The notes below the pieces were generated by a model, which searched no databases, was not told where the DNA came from, and was given only the letters and a program-made list of their open reading frames with translations. 64,000 nucleotides of DNA from Acanthacorydalis orientalis (lineage: Eukaryota > Arthropoda > Insecta > Megaloptera > Corydalidae): contig CM068315.1 of NCBI GenBank assembly GCA_034766995.1, positions 42,972,818 to 43,036,817 of the forward strand. The letters run 5' to 3'. Both the position numbers and the translations under genes were made by a program. Positions 12,228 through 23,299 of this stretch are shown in pieces (positions within the stretch are counted from its first letter, which is position 1; every line of letters starts with the position of its first letter).

Positions 12228-13229
12228 AAATATACTGGATCTTTTTAGATATCTATAAATAAAAAAAATGATAGAATCGAGTGGAAGTCCTCGAGAATGA
12301 TAAAAGCTATATACGATAAAAATACCACATAAAGCGTCGAGGTAGATTTCTAGTCTCGTTTATTTGAATGAATATTGAAAGAAAAAAAATCGCTTGCGTA
12401 TAAAATAAGTATTTATGGTAAAACGTGAAAATTATTGTCAAATATTGACTGGCGAAAATGTTGATCGTGCAACAATATGATGCGTAGTGTAGTTAGCAAA
12501 TCGTATAAGCAGTGATAATAAAGTACAATATATTTTCAGTATTAACAATTTCGAGTGATATAGGATCATACAATTTAATTAATCATCAATATGTTCGATG
12601 GAATATATTTTGTATGAAATGAATATAGATTTGAATATATAATATTTTAATTGCGGCTATTATACAGTCACGCAATTCGTTCTAATTAATAACTAGAATT
12701 AATGATACGATAAATTTGAATGTATGGTTTATTACCGGTTGATTGATATATGTGAAGGTAATGGTCAGAAAGTTCTCAGATTAGTGTTTTATATTGAAAT
12801 AATAAAAAAAGTAGTCAGATCTATTGATGAATTGACGGTTTTTAATGAGAAATCTGATTTCAACGAAGACAGAGATGATATTTTGGTAGGGTTATAAAAT
12901 TGTTCAAATGAACAAAAAAATATTTTTAAATGTACTACCAATTCTTATGTTCGCATAAAATTTAAACATTTGATATAAATAGTATATATTATAAAAAATA
13001 AATTCTATTGAAATGTAAATTTATCAATCATAATGTTACCAAGAAAGTTTTTTTTTTACATTGACCATTTATGAAGTAAAAGTAGATCTCAGAAAATTTA
13101 GCTGAAAAGAAGATTTCAGAAAACTAAACTGATACATCGGATATGTTAGTATTTATTTTAATTTTATCTTTTTTGTACATAAACCATTTTTAACGAATAC
13201 CAAAAATATAAAAAAATATTTCAATGCAG
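11831..13229. other. AT-rich non-coding stretch
   Basis: No supported gene. Holds the (TA)n tract at 12177-12223. Confidence 0.5.
12177..12223. repeat. (TA)n microsatellite
   Basis: Uninterrupted TA run. Confidence 0.95.
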
Positions 13230-13408
13230 CTCAGATACTGTGGCTAAATTCATTTTTACGATTTTTTTGTCCACATTTTTCATAAACGACAAAAACTTTT
13301 CTTTCTTAAAAATGCTAAATAAATGATTATTGATAATTTATGATTGTCGATTATGTGTATTTTGACAGTGTTGCCATCATTTTCAAAGCGCTAAAAGTAC
13401 AGAAAAAT
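13230..13408 (+). repeat. Dispersed hairpin family E, well-ordered unit
   Basis: Holds the family's parts in order. These are CAGATACTGTGGCTAAATTC, a TTTTTCATAAACG block, the hairpin region AATAAATGATTATTGATAAT, a GTGTATTTTGAC block, and the closing GCGCTAAAAGTACAG. It serves as a reference copy for the others. Confidence 0.7.
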
Positions 13409-13504
13409 CGATGTTTTCTATACCTTGATCGTAAATTTGTATATTCGTGCTTAAATCTAGTATAAAAACTAAATACTGAAATACTTAGGCCGAAAATTTA
13501 TTAC

Positions 13505-13652
13505 TATAATTATATTTATATGGGCATGCATACATACACATATAGACACATAAATACACATATAAATACATAACTTCCCCCATATATATATATATGTACA
13601 CACATGCATACACATACAATGTATATATATATATATATATCTTGATATATGT
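13505..13652. repeat. Compound TA/CA/TACA microsatellite
   Basis: Interspersed ACATAC, TATATA and ACACAT runs. Minus-strand frames of 177 and 73 codons here are Tyr/Ile/Cys-rich translations of it and are not genes. Confidence 0.9.
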
Positions 13653-13689
13653 GTACGCATGTCTCCATATTTGTGTCTGTATCTTTTTT

Positions 13690-13945
13690 TTGATATAAAT
13701 AATACAGAACGTACGATATTATCCAGAGGGGAAACAAACTCGAGTGGCAATGAAGCGGTCAGTGAGCAAGAAAAAACAATGACCATTGGATAAAAAAATA
13801 TTCGATTGGTGTCCCAGAGACGTAAGGCGTAGGCCGGGCGATAAGAGTACGGTGATCGAAAGTTTGTGGCAGGGATATAGAAAAGAGTAACCGACAATAG
13901 AAATAAATGAACAAAAATTCGACAAGCTTTCGTCAAGTTCAATTT
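13690..13945. other. Island of higher GC content
   Basis: About 250 bp (CGTACGATATTATCCAGAG, GCGTAGGCCGGGCGATAAG) bordered by microsatellite on both sides. Minus-strand frames run through it without recognisable similarity. Nature unknown. Confidence 0.35.
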
Positions 13946-14002
13946 ATAAAATCGAGCTCTATACATATATACCGCATGTATGTATATATATATATACAAC
14001 AT

Positions 14003-14755
14003 ATGATGCTTAGAATTTTCTACTCCATTTTTCTTGTTTTAATGTAACAATGAATAAAAAATTCGAATCAGTTCCTTTGTCGATAATAATCAACTTTTAA
14101 TTTGAACACTGGATTAATTACAAACTGTGGACATGTTGACTTTGTTTGAAATTAACCTGAATATACTGAAAACGTTTAATACGATCCTTATCGGTTTTTT
14201 AACAACAGTTTCCAATGATAATAAATACAATTCGAAAATAAAACAGCTATAGATTGGAAATATAAAAAAACAATACGTCTCTCACTCGACCATATCAAAC
14301 GTTTTATCTGCTTCGAATAATAAATCGAATAAATGGGAATATGATATATATCTAAGGAATTTTTATGTTTTTTAGGATGTTTTATATATTTTTTCGTTTA
14401 TATATATATATTGTTGGAACGATTTTATATATAAGTTATAAAAAATATCTGAAAATTAAAAAATAATCATTTATTCGCACACATTTTGAATGTTTTTTTT
14501 TTATTTTATGAAATCAATGTTTCGTTTAATTGGAAATGAATATTGAAAAAATAAATTTGAATGGAAATAAAAAAAGTAAGTAGTCTATTTACTTATTTTA
14601 AAACTAATTAAAGATTTTGTTCGATGCTAATGAAAGATGTAATTATCGTTAGACATGAGTACAAAACAAGATGATCGTATCACAATCGGACGGGAAAAAA
14701 AAGTTTAAATCACTAAGTGAACAGGTAAAATGTATACCGAGAACATGAGCAATGT
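14003..14755. other. AT-rich non-coding stretch
   Basis: Nothing recognised beyond a short TA run near 14398-14411. Confidence 0.5.
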
Positions 14756-14774
14756 AAAAATTACTTTTTTTTTC

Positions 14775-14905
14775 CGAAACGCACATCAGTTACGTCGAGG
14801 AACGCGCTACGACGTCTGCGAAAGTTAAAGCAGGTGAATCGTAAATAACGATTTTAGATTATCATTTTGCTTACGTTCCTGCCGGAAAATGGAACTACTT
14901 CATAG
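14775..14905. other. Small GC-richer island
   Basis: CGCACATCAGTTACGTCGAG followed by GAACGCGCTACGACGTCTGCG, then AT-rich again. An 87-codon frame starting at 14889 runs on into the repeated segment X and is not considered coding. Confidence 0.3.
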
Positions 14906-15006
14906 TTTGAGACACTGCGTTTTTTTTTTTACTCTACTCGTGTGCATGTTGTATCCGGAGTTACGGAATATCATCTTTCATATTCCTATTTTTCACAGAA
15001 CATTTC

Positions 15007-15123
15007 GTCCTTATATTAAGATGATACTATCGAGCATGAATTGTTATAGAGTTTGTATGTACCAACTTATATCCAGTGTTTGGTTTTTATCATTGCGTTC
15101 ATTGAACTCAGTTTACAAGGTAA
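15007..15123 (+). repeat. Segment X, copy 1
   Basis: About 117 bp beginning GTCCTTATATTAAGATGAT and ending GTTTACAAGGTAATA. It recurs in the same orientation at 16400-16514. Both copies are followed immediately by the start of a family-B mariner terminal repeat at a TA. Confidence 0.9.
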
Positions 15124-15125
15124 TA

Positions 15126-15140
15126 TTAGGCGTACAAATT
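15126..15140 (-). mobile_element. Severed family-B mariner terminal repeat
   Basis: TTAGGCGTACAAATT matches the first 15 bases of the family-B terminal repeat. The sequence then switches to block C within a few bases. Only this stub of the element is present at this copy of X. Confidence 0.75.
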
Positions 15141-15144
15141 GTAA

Positions 15145-16225
15145 CAATATAGTTCTGAGATTGTGGATAAATTAAGTTTCACAAATGAATATTCTCTCAT
15201 ACCAAAAATCTTTCTAGTCAAAATTCTGTAGACAAACTATAATACAGAATTGTTTCTTTAGTATATAAAAAGGATAACAAAAATAAACATAATGTAGTTT
15301 TGACACTATCTAAATTAATTTTCATAATTAATATTTTATTCACTCCATTAACCATAAAAATTAGTATGACCAAAATTGTTCAATAATTTCTTATTGTTGC
15401 TTATACTCATATAATAGCAATTCCGTCATCTTCAATCCACTAAGACACAAAAATTAATTTTCTAAATCGTTTTTTCTGAGAGTTCTGAGGATGTTAAAAT
15501 CGTGGCGATTTCGATGGTAATTTCGTCATCCTCACAGCACTAATGTTCATAAAAATGCTTTTTCTGTAACTTACTGTCCTGGAATGGCTATTGAAATTCA
15601 AGTAGGAAACAATAAAATTTATTTATCATCGATTATTGATCGTTTTTGATAATTCCATTCCTTGTGATTATTAAGATGAGTGAAAAATAAATGTAATAGA
15701 TATATATTTTAATCAGTAATCAATTAATGAGTATTACTTCTTTCTTTATATCAATTTTTTTGGAATTTTAGAATATATTTTAGAAATCTTAAGTGATTTA
15801 CGCATTTTGTTTTGGGCATAGATTCTTTATATAATCCTGAAGTTTGATTCTGTAATTTCCGTATATCTAAACAGATAAAAAAAATCGCAAAAAGAAAATT
15901 TCTAATAGAATTTCCGAACCGGGAATAAATTCTTCTCTTACTTCATAAACCTCAAACAAATTTTCTGAATAAAAATGTTTAATAAATGCTTATTTACCAT
16001 TTTTAATTGTCAACCATGAACATTTTGATAGTGATTTCATCCACCTTAGACCGTCAAAGTACAGAAAAATTCCTATGCGCTGTGCAAAATACTTCAAATT
16101 TTTCTGTATCTTTTATTTCTAAAATTGGTACTGTATTGTCATCGAATGCGTAAAAGAAACATTTAAAATTGACAAATAATCACTTTGAACATTTTTGACC
16201 AGAAAAAAGTATCTTTTTTGATATA
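15145..16225 (+). repeat. Duplicated block C, copy 2
   Basis: Full-length, same-orientation partner of 10775-11830. It also contains an E-family segment (about 15955-16075). Its last 170 bp are repeated once more immediately downstream. Confidence 0.9.
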
Positions 16226-16395
16226 GTACAAAGTACAGAAAAATTCCTAAGCGCTGTGAAAAATTCTTCAAATTTTTCTGTATCTTATTTCTAAGAATGA
16301 TATAGCATTGTCATCGAAATGCGTAAAAGAAATATTCCAAAATTTACGAATAATAACTGAATATTTTTGAACAGAAAAAATGTGATTTTTCAACT
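16055..16395 (+). repeat. Tandem pair, 174-bp period
   Basis: Two units (16055-16228 and 16229-16395) each run from CAAAGTACAGAAAAATTCCT through GCGCTGTG and ATTGTCATCGAA to a GAACATTTTTGACCAGAAAAA-like end. The first is the tail of block C; block C copy 1 has only one such unit. Confidence 0.85.
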
Positions 16396-16399
16396 TTAA

Positions 16400-16514
16400 G
16401 TCCTTATATTAAGATGATAGATCGAACATGAATTGTTATGGAGTTTGTATGTAATAACTTATATCCAGTGTTTATTTTTTATCATTGCGTCATTGGCCGC
16501 AGTTTATAAGGTAA
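16400..16514 (+). repeat. Segment X, copy 2
   Basis: Direct repeat of 15007-15123. Here it borders a full family-B element. Confidence 0.9.
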
Positions 16515-16931
16515 TATAGGTGTAAAAATTAATCGGGTGCCTGTTTTATAGAAAATGTATTTTTACGGAAAAATGGTAAACATTTCAATTCTCAAACTAT
16601 CCTTTATTGTTTGCTCCATCTGTTGGATGACTCACGAATCACTTCGATGAAGTCGTAATGCATTTTCGGATCTCTTACACTGTTTTAGCATTTCTTGCAT
16701 TTTTCATGCATCACAGCACCTTTCCTCAAATCTGAATAAAATATTTCCGTGGCTTCGGTAGCATTTTTTTCAACGAATACGAAAAGTTTGATATGCTGCT
16801 TTTCGAACACCATTGTGTTCATTACTGTATTGTGAGGTTATGATAACTACTTGGACAAGATATTTAGTGTTTTTATATGTAAAGGTTGGCTCTTTAAAAT
16901 CCTGAAACGATGATAAAATATTTTAATTTAA

Positions 16932-17579
16932 CCCTTTCCCGTCGAATTCCGGTTTAATATACCCCGGCAAGGGACTTTTACTGTTGCGGACGAGATCCGG
17001 GTATCGCCCGGTTTAAAAGTTCGGTTGTACAAATATTTTTCTGGAGGTATGCACAGTAAATAGTTATTTGCTTAATAAGGAATTATCAATAAAGGACAGT
17101 AAAAGTTCTGCGACACATGTGCAATTCGTAACAAGTTTGGTGGATGAATTGCTTGGTACATGGACACCATATTATGGTAGATCGTTTATATTTGACAGAG
17201 AAGAACGATTGAATGAAAAATTACAAGTTTTACGTAGAAATAAAGAAAACCGAAGTAAATCCTGCCTAGTATTCTCCAATAAGCAACAAGGTAAAAGACA
17301 TGAAACTGTATATCACTGCAGCACTTGTATTCGGAAATCTTGGTTACATATAGAGGACTACTTCGAAAAATAACACACACAAAAAGAATATAAAATGTAA
17401 TAGTACAAAAGTATGTAATTCGAGACTTAATTTTTATAAAATAAATATATTTTAGTAATTTTTTTGGTTCTAATGATTATTATATAGGTATTTAATGATT
17501 GAGTGTACGACAGACATTACCGACAGAGCACAACGACTAATTGGACACCCATACCTTTGAGTGTTCCGACGGGAAAGGG
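16932..17579 (+). mobile_element. Internally deleted piggyBac element
   Basis: Perfect 13-bp inverted ends CCCTTTCCCGTCG / CGACGGGAAAGGG are flanked by TTAA (16928-16931) and TTAG (17580-17583), the second being a one-base decay of the TTAA target duplication. The interior encodes only the last part of a piggyBac transposase. It is nested in family-B copy B1, so it is younger than that insertion. Confidence 0.92.
17041..17373 (+). pseudogene. piggyBac transposase, C-terminal fragment
   Basis: An open frame ending in a stop at 17371-17373 reads as the tail of a piggyBac (DDE_Tnp_1_7) transposase. It reads VCTVNSYLLNKELS, then HVQFVTSLVDELLG, then RLNEKLQVLRR, then the C-terminal Cys-rich finger KRHETVYHCSTC and SWLHIEDYFEK. 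In the finger, the downstream CxxC pair is intact while the upstream pair is reduced to one Cys (SCLVFS, where the second Cys is Phe). The reading frame extends upstream of 17068 without a stop at least to 17041. Roughly 110 of the usual 500-600 residues remain, so the catalytic DDD core is absent. Not functional as a transposase. Confidence 0.88.
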
Positions 17580-17637
17580 TTAGAACAGTGTTATGATTTA
17601 TTCAATTTAAAGGTATATAATTAATTTTTAGACATAA

Positions 17638-18756
17638 TATTACGCATGTTTTTGAATATAAAGCAGAAAGAAAACGATAAAAAACAATCAGTTTTGATAA
17701 AATTGTTTGCAAACTACAAACTGAAAAGAATTATTTTGTATTATTTTTTTTAGCAGTGGATTGTGAAATATAAACGATAATAAGAGATATAATAAACATA
17801 CAAGTATTTTCTTTTTATTGATTTTTTTTACAACTTTAATATTAATTAACATTTTTAAAAAAAATATTTTCAATATTAAGAAATTTATTCCTTTAATTTT
17901 TAAAAATTACATTTTTCAACCAATATGTCTGTATGTTTTGCCGCGCGAGGTTAAGAATTGTCGTACAAGATTACTTCTTGTAAAAGTATTTTTCCTTTTG
18001 ATATCGAAGTGCCGGCTTCAATTCATTTCATAATATGTTCTTGTATCATTTTTTGCTGAACGTTTCTACTCTACGTTGAAAATGAACGACAATACGTTTG
18101 TTAAACCTACAAAACTAATAACAGGAGTTTACTGGTGGAAATAGTGATCCAATTTTTTTTGTACGATTTCTGAGAAGAGATCATTCTTTTATTTAGCATG
18201 TATTCTTTTATTCTCTGTTTTAAATAGATTTAATATCTGTTTATTGGGATTATTACACAAGAATTTAGTCATATTTGAAACATAACACATTTCTTCATGA
18301 TAACTTATACAAATTAAGCTGTTTAAGTACATTTGATTTAAATAACTTGAAGGTATTTGAAAATCGTAAAAAAATTGAAATTGAAATTTATTTTAAACAA
18401 ATTTAAGTACAACATTGTATTTTAATTTAATTGAAGTTGAATAAAAGTCATTTTTTATTTTTCTCGAAAAATTATGTGAATAGTGTAAACATATAAGGGA
18501 ATTTAAGTGGTTTCAGGTTAAATCATCCTTATTTTAATCTGATTTTACTCATCTGTACTCATTATTTCATGAAAGGATAAGCTAGAAGTATGGAGGCTTT
18601 TGTATATTGCCAGGATTTTTATGGTACAGCTATTTGCTATCTTTCAAGCTCCGCAGATTGATGTATAAATAATAATTTATTGAATAATTTTGATCATAAA
18701 TATTTTTTGTGGTTGTGGGGTGAAAAAAGAATTCATTTTCCACATTCAACAATATA
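17638..18756. other. AT-rich non-coding stretch
   Basis: Frames at 17688-17873 (minus) and 17818-18033 (plus) are Lys/Ile/Phe-rich chance frames. Nothing else recognised. Confidence 0.5.
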
Positions 18757-18865
18757 CGAGGGTAATACAAAAGTTTGCGACCTGATTATAAGAGAATATA
18801 ACTTATGTTTTTAAATTACTTTTATTTTTCGATATGGTTTCCCGGAACTTCACTTGAAAACGTTA
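18757..18865 (-). mobile_element. Mariner-like 3' end fragment
   Basis: Begins TACGAGGGTAATACAAAAGT, the form of a mariner terminal repeat after a TA. On the minus strand the sequence just inside reads GNHIEK followed by a stop, like the GDYVEK ending of several mariner transposases. Only about 110 bp are recognisable. Confidence 0.45.
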
Positions 18866-19109
18866 GAAAATCATTTAAATAATAAAATTTAAATATCCAT
18901 TGATTATTTTATTAAGAATGTCTTGTTTTAAAGAAGTAAAAAATCTTAATCTAAGTGGATTTTTTGTGGATTCTATTGAAAACCAGTGCTGGAAAATTAG
19001 GACTTCTATTTACATAAACATATATATATATATATACATATGTATATGTTTTATCTGTCAATGCAATGTATGTGTAATCATATATTCGAAAAGAGAGACG
19101 GGATAAATC

Positions 19110-19390
19110 AAGAGTTTACAAATGCTGCTACTGGCGTGAGTACAGTGTATCAGTAACATCGACATAGTATAACGAACCAAAGTAAATATTTACACAAAGA
19201 AAATCAATGGTTCACTAAGCAAACACAGAGAAGATGATAACTACAAACTTGTACATTGACGTAAAAGATCGGTTGTAGCGTTGTTGTTCCCTTATCTACT
19301 ATAACGTTGGCAGCGCTGTGTTTCTTCTTTTATCTCTTCGTCGCACGTACGCTATTCGTGTACTGCTTAAAGAGACATGGGAAAATATGA
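19110..19390. other. Moderately GC-rich island
   Basis: Contains GGTTGTAGCGTTGTTGTTCC, GTTGGCAGCGCTGTGTTTC and CTTCGTCGCACGTACGC. There is loose resemblance in order and wording to 38370-38600 (GTTGTTCC.. and TTTCGTCGCTC), so both could be remnants of one repeat such as an LTR. No coding frame. Confidence 0.3.
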
Positions 19391-19844
19391 ATTTATCGCT
19401 ATATGTATTTTTAGTACAATATAGTGTTTGTATATGTTTTGGTTAACTTTGAATAAAAATTGAAATTTGTTTTTTCCGAGAGGCTTTCAAGTGTATCGTG
19501 TCTATGTATGTATGTACGTTTTTCATTTCAAACAAATTAAAATAATACCATGTGTTGTGTAAATCAATTGGAACAAGTTAAGAACACTGGAAACTTATTC
19601 GAGTGTTTCGGTAAAGAGTTCTTCAGTTGCATATTTATTTTTTCGGATATATTCTAATGTTGATATAAAATATCATTTATAGCGAAAAAAAACTTTTAAA
19701 GTAATACTCATCTTCAGTTTTTTTCTCAGAATTACATTAATAGGTAAACGATGGATATAAAGAGAAGCAATTTGTTCTTACGAAAAAATATTTATTGATT
19801 TTTAGGAAAAATAAATTTATATTTAAAAATTTAAATCTATATAT
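19391..19844. other. AT-rich non-coding stretch
   Basis: Nothing recognised. Confidence 0.5.
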
Positions 19845-20325
19845 CAGTGGTGGGCAGTTTATCCGATAATAAGAGCCACATTTTATACTTTTCATACATT
19901 TTTGAATGTTCAAGAATCACAGAAAATGTTATTTTAAAATTGTATTTATAAATGTCTATTTTCCTGTATATTGTCTAAGAGACTGTGGTAAAAATGGGAT
20001 TTTTTAAAAATATTTTTCTCAAAAATTTATGTGATAACCTGTCACAAATTTGATTTAATTGGATTAAGAAAGTCTTAATTAACAAAATTGTTTAAATTCA
20101 TACCTTTCTTAATGATTATCTATAACCGTAAAAGCCACCTTAAATATCAGTTTGGAGACGTAATGGATATGGATGTTTGAAAAGATAATATGAATTACTT
20201 GTTTATATAGAAAATATTCTAATAATAGTACATACTATACTACTATAGATTCTTAATATAAAAGTTTAGGAAAAATGGCAATGAAACCCAATATTGTCTC
20301 GAGAGCTGTAGTTTGTCCATCGTTG
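19845..20325. mobile_element. hAT-like non-autonomous element
   Basis: The left end is CAGTGGTGGGCAGTTTA followed by AAGAGCCACA, a wording common to hAT terminal repeats. The complement of the right end is CAACGATGGACAAACTACAG. The flanking 8 bp are CTATATAT on the left and TTATATAT on the right, an 8-bp target duplication with one mismatch, as expected for hAT. The 481-bp body is AT-rich without a transposase frame, so this is a MITE or heavily deleted copy. Confidence 0.75.
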
Positions 20326-21170
20326 TTATATATCGTTCATTTTTGAGTGCCACATATTATATTTTTTGAAATTTTAGATCGTAGAGGTAATTGTTATTAT
20401 TTTTATTGTAATTATTGTTAGTTATAACTTTATTATTTTCCTCATCCACTATTAAATGAGAATTCTTTAAATTCAATTTGATGAAATATTTTTTCAAGTA
20501 TAAATTAAAAAATGTTGCAAATAATGTTTCACTTACATAATCTAGTAATACGGGAACAACGCAACAAATCTTTCTTTAAATTGTAATTAATTTTTCTAGA
20601 ACAAATTAATTAATCTCAAATCACATTTAAAAAAATAGTTTCTGTTCATAAATTAAACAGAAGAGAAATATGAAAGAACTGGTACTATTTATTCAACATA
20701 TTTCTTTTATTACATTCTACAATCTAAAATAAGAGCATAAGTAAGGTTAGTGCAGTTTTAAATTGTAATTTTTCTACAAGTGTGTAGTGAGTTCATTTCA
20801 AAATTTACATATAGCTTCAGAATGATAGAATGAATAACCTTCAAGCATTTTATTAAGTTGATACTTTTTTCATAACGTCTTTAAACTGGTTATAGGTAAA
20901 TGATTCGAAAGAGAATTGTTAGAAAATATATTTCTAAAAATTATTTTTCAAATACAGTTCGAAATTGTAATTCAATAATATTATTCATTGAAAATGATTT
21001 GATCTGATCTGATTATAATTAATTTAAACTGATTAGATTAAAGTTGACTTCGACCAGAGTTCAGTTAGATTAGAGTTAAATTAATAACAGTAAAATGGGA
21101 AATAGTTTTCATTGTAAAATTGCGCTTTCGAAGAAATATATTACAGAATTTTCAGTTACCCAACTAATCT
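20326..21170. other. AT-rich non-coding stretch
   Basis: Includes a GATTTGATCTGATCTGATTA-like low-complexity patch at 20995-21085. No gene. Confidence 0.5.
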
Positions 21171-21174
21171 TTAA

Positions 21175-21445
21175 CCTTATATCTTCCATGTAAGGTTTTA
21201 GATATTCTTTATACAATCCATATAAGGATCAGAATCTTTATATGGGCGCCTTATATATACTGTATATTAATTTTAATATAAAGTGACTTTATATGATCCT
21301 TATACGGTAAAAAGGTCACATTTTATATGCTTAACGACCATATATGGCTGATAGTGACCTTAACCCTCATCTTATACAAACTGTATATGGTTTGTATAAG
21401 GTGAATTTATATGTTCCTTATACGGTTCATATAAAGTTCAGGCTT
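21175..21445. repeat. Cluster of CArG-like and palindromic CCTTATA motifs
   Basis: Within 270 bp there are two exact CC(A/T)6GG sites (CCATATAAGG near 21221 and CCATATATGG near 21339). CCTTATACGG occurs twice, and CTTATACAAAC/GTTTGTATAAG forms an 11-bp-arm hairpin with an 8-nt loop near 21381. Many half copies of TATATG and CCTTATA lie between. It may be a decayed short repeat array, or serum-response-factor-type binding sites; the sequence alone cannot say which. Confidence 0.5.
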
Positions 21446-21924
21446 ACTAGGACATGTATTGTTAAGTATGTACTATTCAAAAAGGTAGCTGATTGCTATG
21501 TAAATTATAATTTGAATTGATAGTTTTTGACAAATTTGTGAAATCTTATTATGATTCCTGCTAAATAAATAATACTAACGAATTTCATATTGATATACTA
21601 GGAAATAATTTAAATAAAAAATTAATAATCTTTTAACAATATTGTCGGGATACATTTCTTATTTGATATTATTTATTACTTGAATTTCTAAATACTTACT
21701 TCATACACAACATTCATACTACATTAACTTCATAAGTTTAACTGATAAAAAACTTAACAATAAAAATAATTATATAGAAAATATATTACAACTCGATTTG
21801 AATTTCAGCTAGGTTTTAAACTGAAAGCACGTTGATTCCTCTGAAAATTCCATTTAGCAGGTACGGATTTGGTCAGATAACAGTAAAAAATAATATTTTG
21901 AAAAAATGTTTGTTTTTTATGTAC

Positions 21925-22785
21925 CAATAAACTTTTATGTAAATAATTCAACTTGAGATTATTATTGAGCTGATGCTTGTTCTTTGAAAACCTTCTCTCG
22001 TAGGAAATTACTCAAATGTTCAAAAAGATGATAATCTGTCGGGGGACAGCTCCAGAGAATAAGGCGGGTGTTGTTGGCGGGTTAATTTTTTTAAAGTCGT
22101 CTCACAATATTTTTCTGTTGTTATTGTTTCACCAAGATTTAAGAAGTTTTAGTGAATGATGCCACTTTCCGACCATCAAACAGTGACCATAATCTTTTTT
22201 TCATGAAGCTTCGGTTCATAAAGCTGTTTAGATGCTTTTTCTCGATCTAACTGCTGTGCTGAACGTTCCTGATTGTTGTAGATAATCCACTTTTCATTAC
22301 ATGTGACAATGAGATCAAGGAAAAGACGATTTTTGTTAAGAAAAAGAATCGTAGAGCAGACTCTGTATCACCGAATTGCTTGATGTTCGTTTAGTTCATA
22401 CGGCACCCATTTATCTAGGATTTTTGTTCTTACAATTAGGTTCAAATGTCAAACAACTGTTGAATAAATCAATATCGAGTTCTTCTGCCACCTCTTGAGT
22501 CGTTTTACGTAGGTCCGATTCGATAATGATTCTTAAATCATTATTGTCTACAGCTGAAGGACTCAACGACCCTCCTCATCATCAAGGCTTCCGATTCAAT
22601 TACGAAATTTTAGAATCCGTGTCGAGCTTTACGTTCAGTAATTGACTCTTTGCCAAAAATAAATTTGGTATTTCGAGCATTTTATATTGCGTTACGTCCC
22701 AATTTAAACTCATACAACAAAATCGCGAGAATTTACTTTTTTCCATGACCAATTTAAGAGGTTATATCCAACAATACTAAAGAAT
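21925..22785 (-). mobile_element. Cecropia/Hsmar1-like mariner relic
   Basis: The minus strand reads as a mariner transposase starting MEKSKFS at 22746. Landmarks are a degenerate first helix-turn-helix, FGKESITERKARH (about 22660), EALDDEEG-like sequence, NNDLRIIIESDLRKTTQEV (about 22520), and TCNEKWIIYNNQE at about 22300. In the last, the first catalytic Asp is Asn (codon at 22296-22298). Next come LHEKKIMVTVWW, then a jump from LKKLTRQQ straight to HPPYS that removes the HDN block with the second catalytic Asp. PPTDYHLFEHLSNFLREKVF follows, with the third Asp kept. The frame is broken by several stops and shifts, and the C-terminal 50-60 residues are missing. Possible decayed terminal repeats lie near 22785 (TATTGTTGGATAT on the minus strand) and 21930. 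Dead. Confidence 0.85.
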
Positions 22786-22923
22786 GAAAACAATAGACAT
22801 AAACTGAAATCAGTAGTGCTATTTCATTTTTACAATGATGTATTACATTACTATAACAAAAGATAACTAGAAAAATCGGTGTAAAACCTAAAATGATCAA
22901 AACCGCAATTCTTTTTGCACCAA

Positions 22924-22926
<3 letters not shown>

Positions 22927-22961
<35 letters not shown>

Positions 22962-22999
22962 ACACACACACTCGTATGTATATATATATATATATATAA
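22927..22999. repeat. (TA)n / (CA)n microsatellite
   Basis: TA run, CACACACA interlude, second TA run. Confidence 0.95.
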
Positions 23000-23113
23000 T
23001 TAAACACATTTCGGAAATGCTGTTAATTATATCAGAATTTGTTTTATTATCATTGAAATCCGTTTCTGTGCGTAAAGTTTTTTTTTTGTTTGAGTTTGAA
23101 AAGGTATCTCATG

Positions 23114-23114
23114 T

Positions 23115-23163
<49 letters not shown>
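23114..23163. repeat. (TA)n microsatellite
   Basis: Uninterrupted TA run. Confidence 0.95.
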
Positions 23164-23164
<1 letters not shown>

Positions 23165-23299
23165 CGATACAATTTTCTGTAATCTCGTGTAGTCAGTTAA
23201 TAAACAGTGTTTTCGGTATCACGGCGTAACAGAATTCAATGACGAGCACAATGAATATAAAAACCACACATTCGTACAAAAACTCAACAAAAAACAAAC

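Larger units (their letters stand above)
16517..17637 (-). mobile_element. Mariner family B, copy B1, split by piggyBac
   Basis: The left end reads TAGGTGTAAAAATTAATCGG and the complement of the right end reads TTATGTCTAAAAATTAATTA, flanked by TA. The minus strand carries the family-B relic. From right to left come the start MNTMVFEKQHIK-like near 16828-16795, a first helix-turn-helix region, and a C-terminal stub near the left end. A 648-bp piggyBac derivative interrupts the element at a TTAA. Without the insert the element is about 470 bp, the usual size of the family here. Confidence 0.9.

Noticed and set aside
13469..14002. 177-codon minus-strand open frame, the longest in the window
   Set aside because: Most of it is Tyr/Ile/Cys/His translated from TA/CACA microsatellite; the rest crosses a GC island in several frames with no recognisable motif.
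22915..23229. 104-codon plus-strand frame
   Set aside because: Two long Tyr-Ile repeats from (TA)n make up much of it; no start context or similarity.
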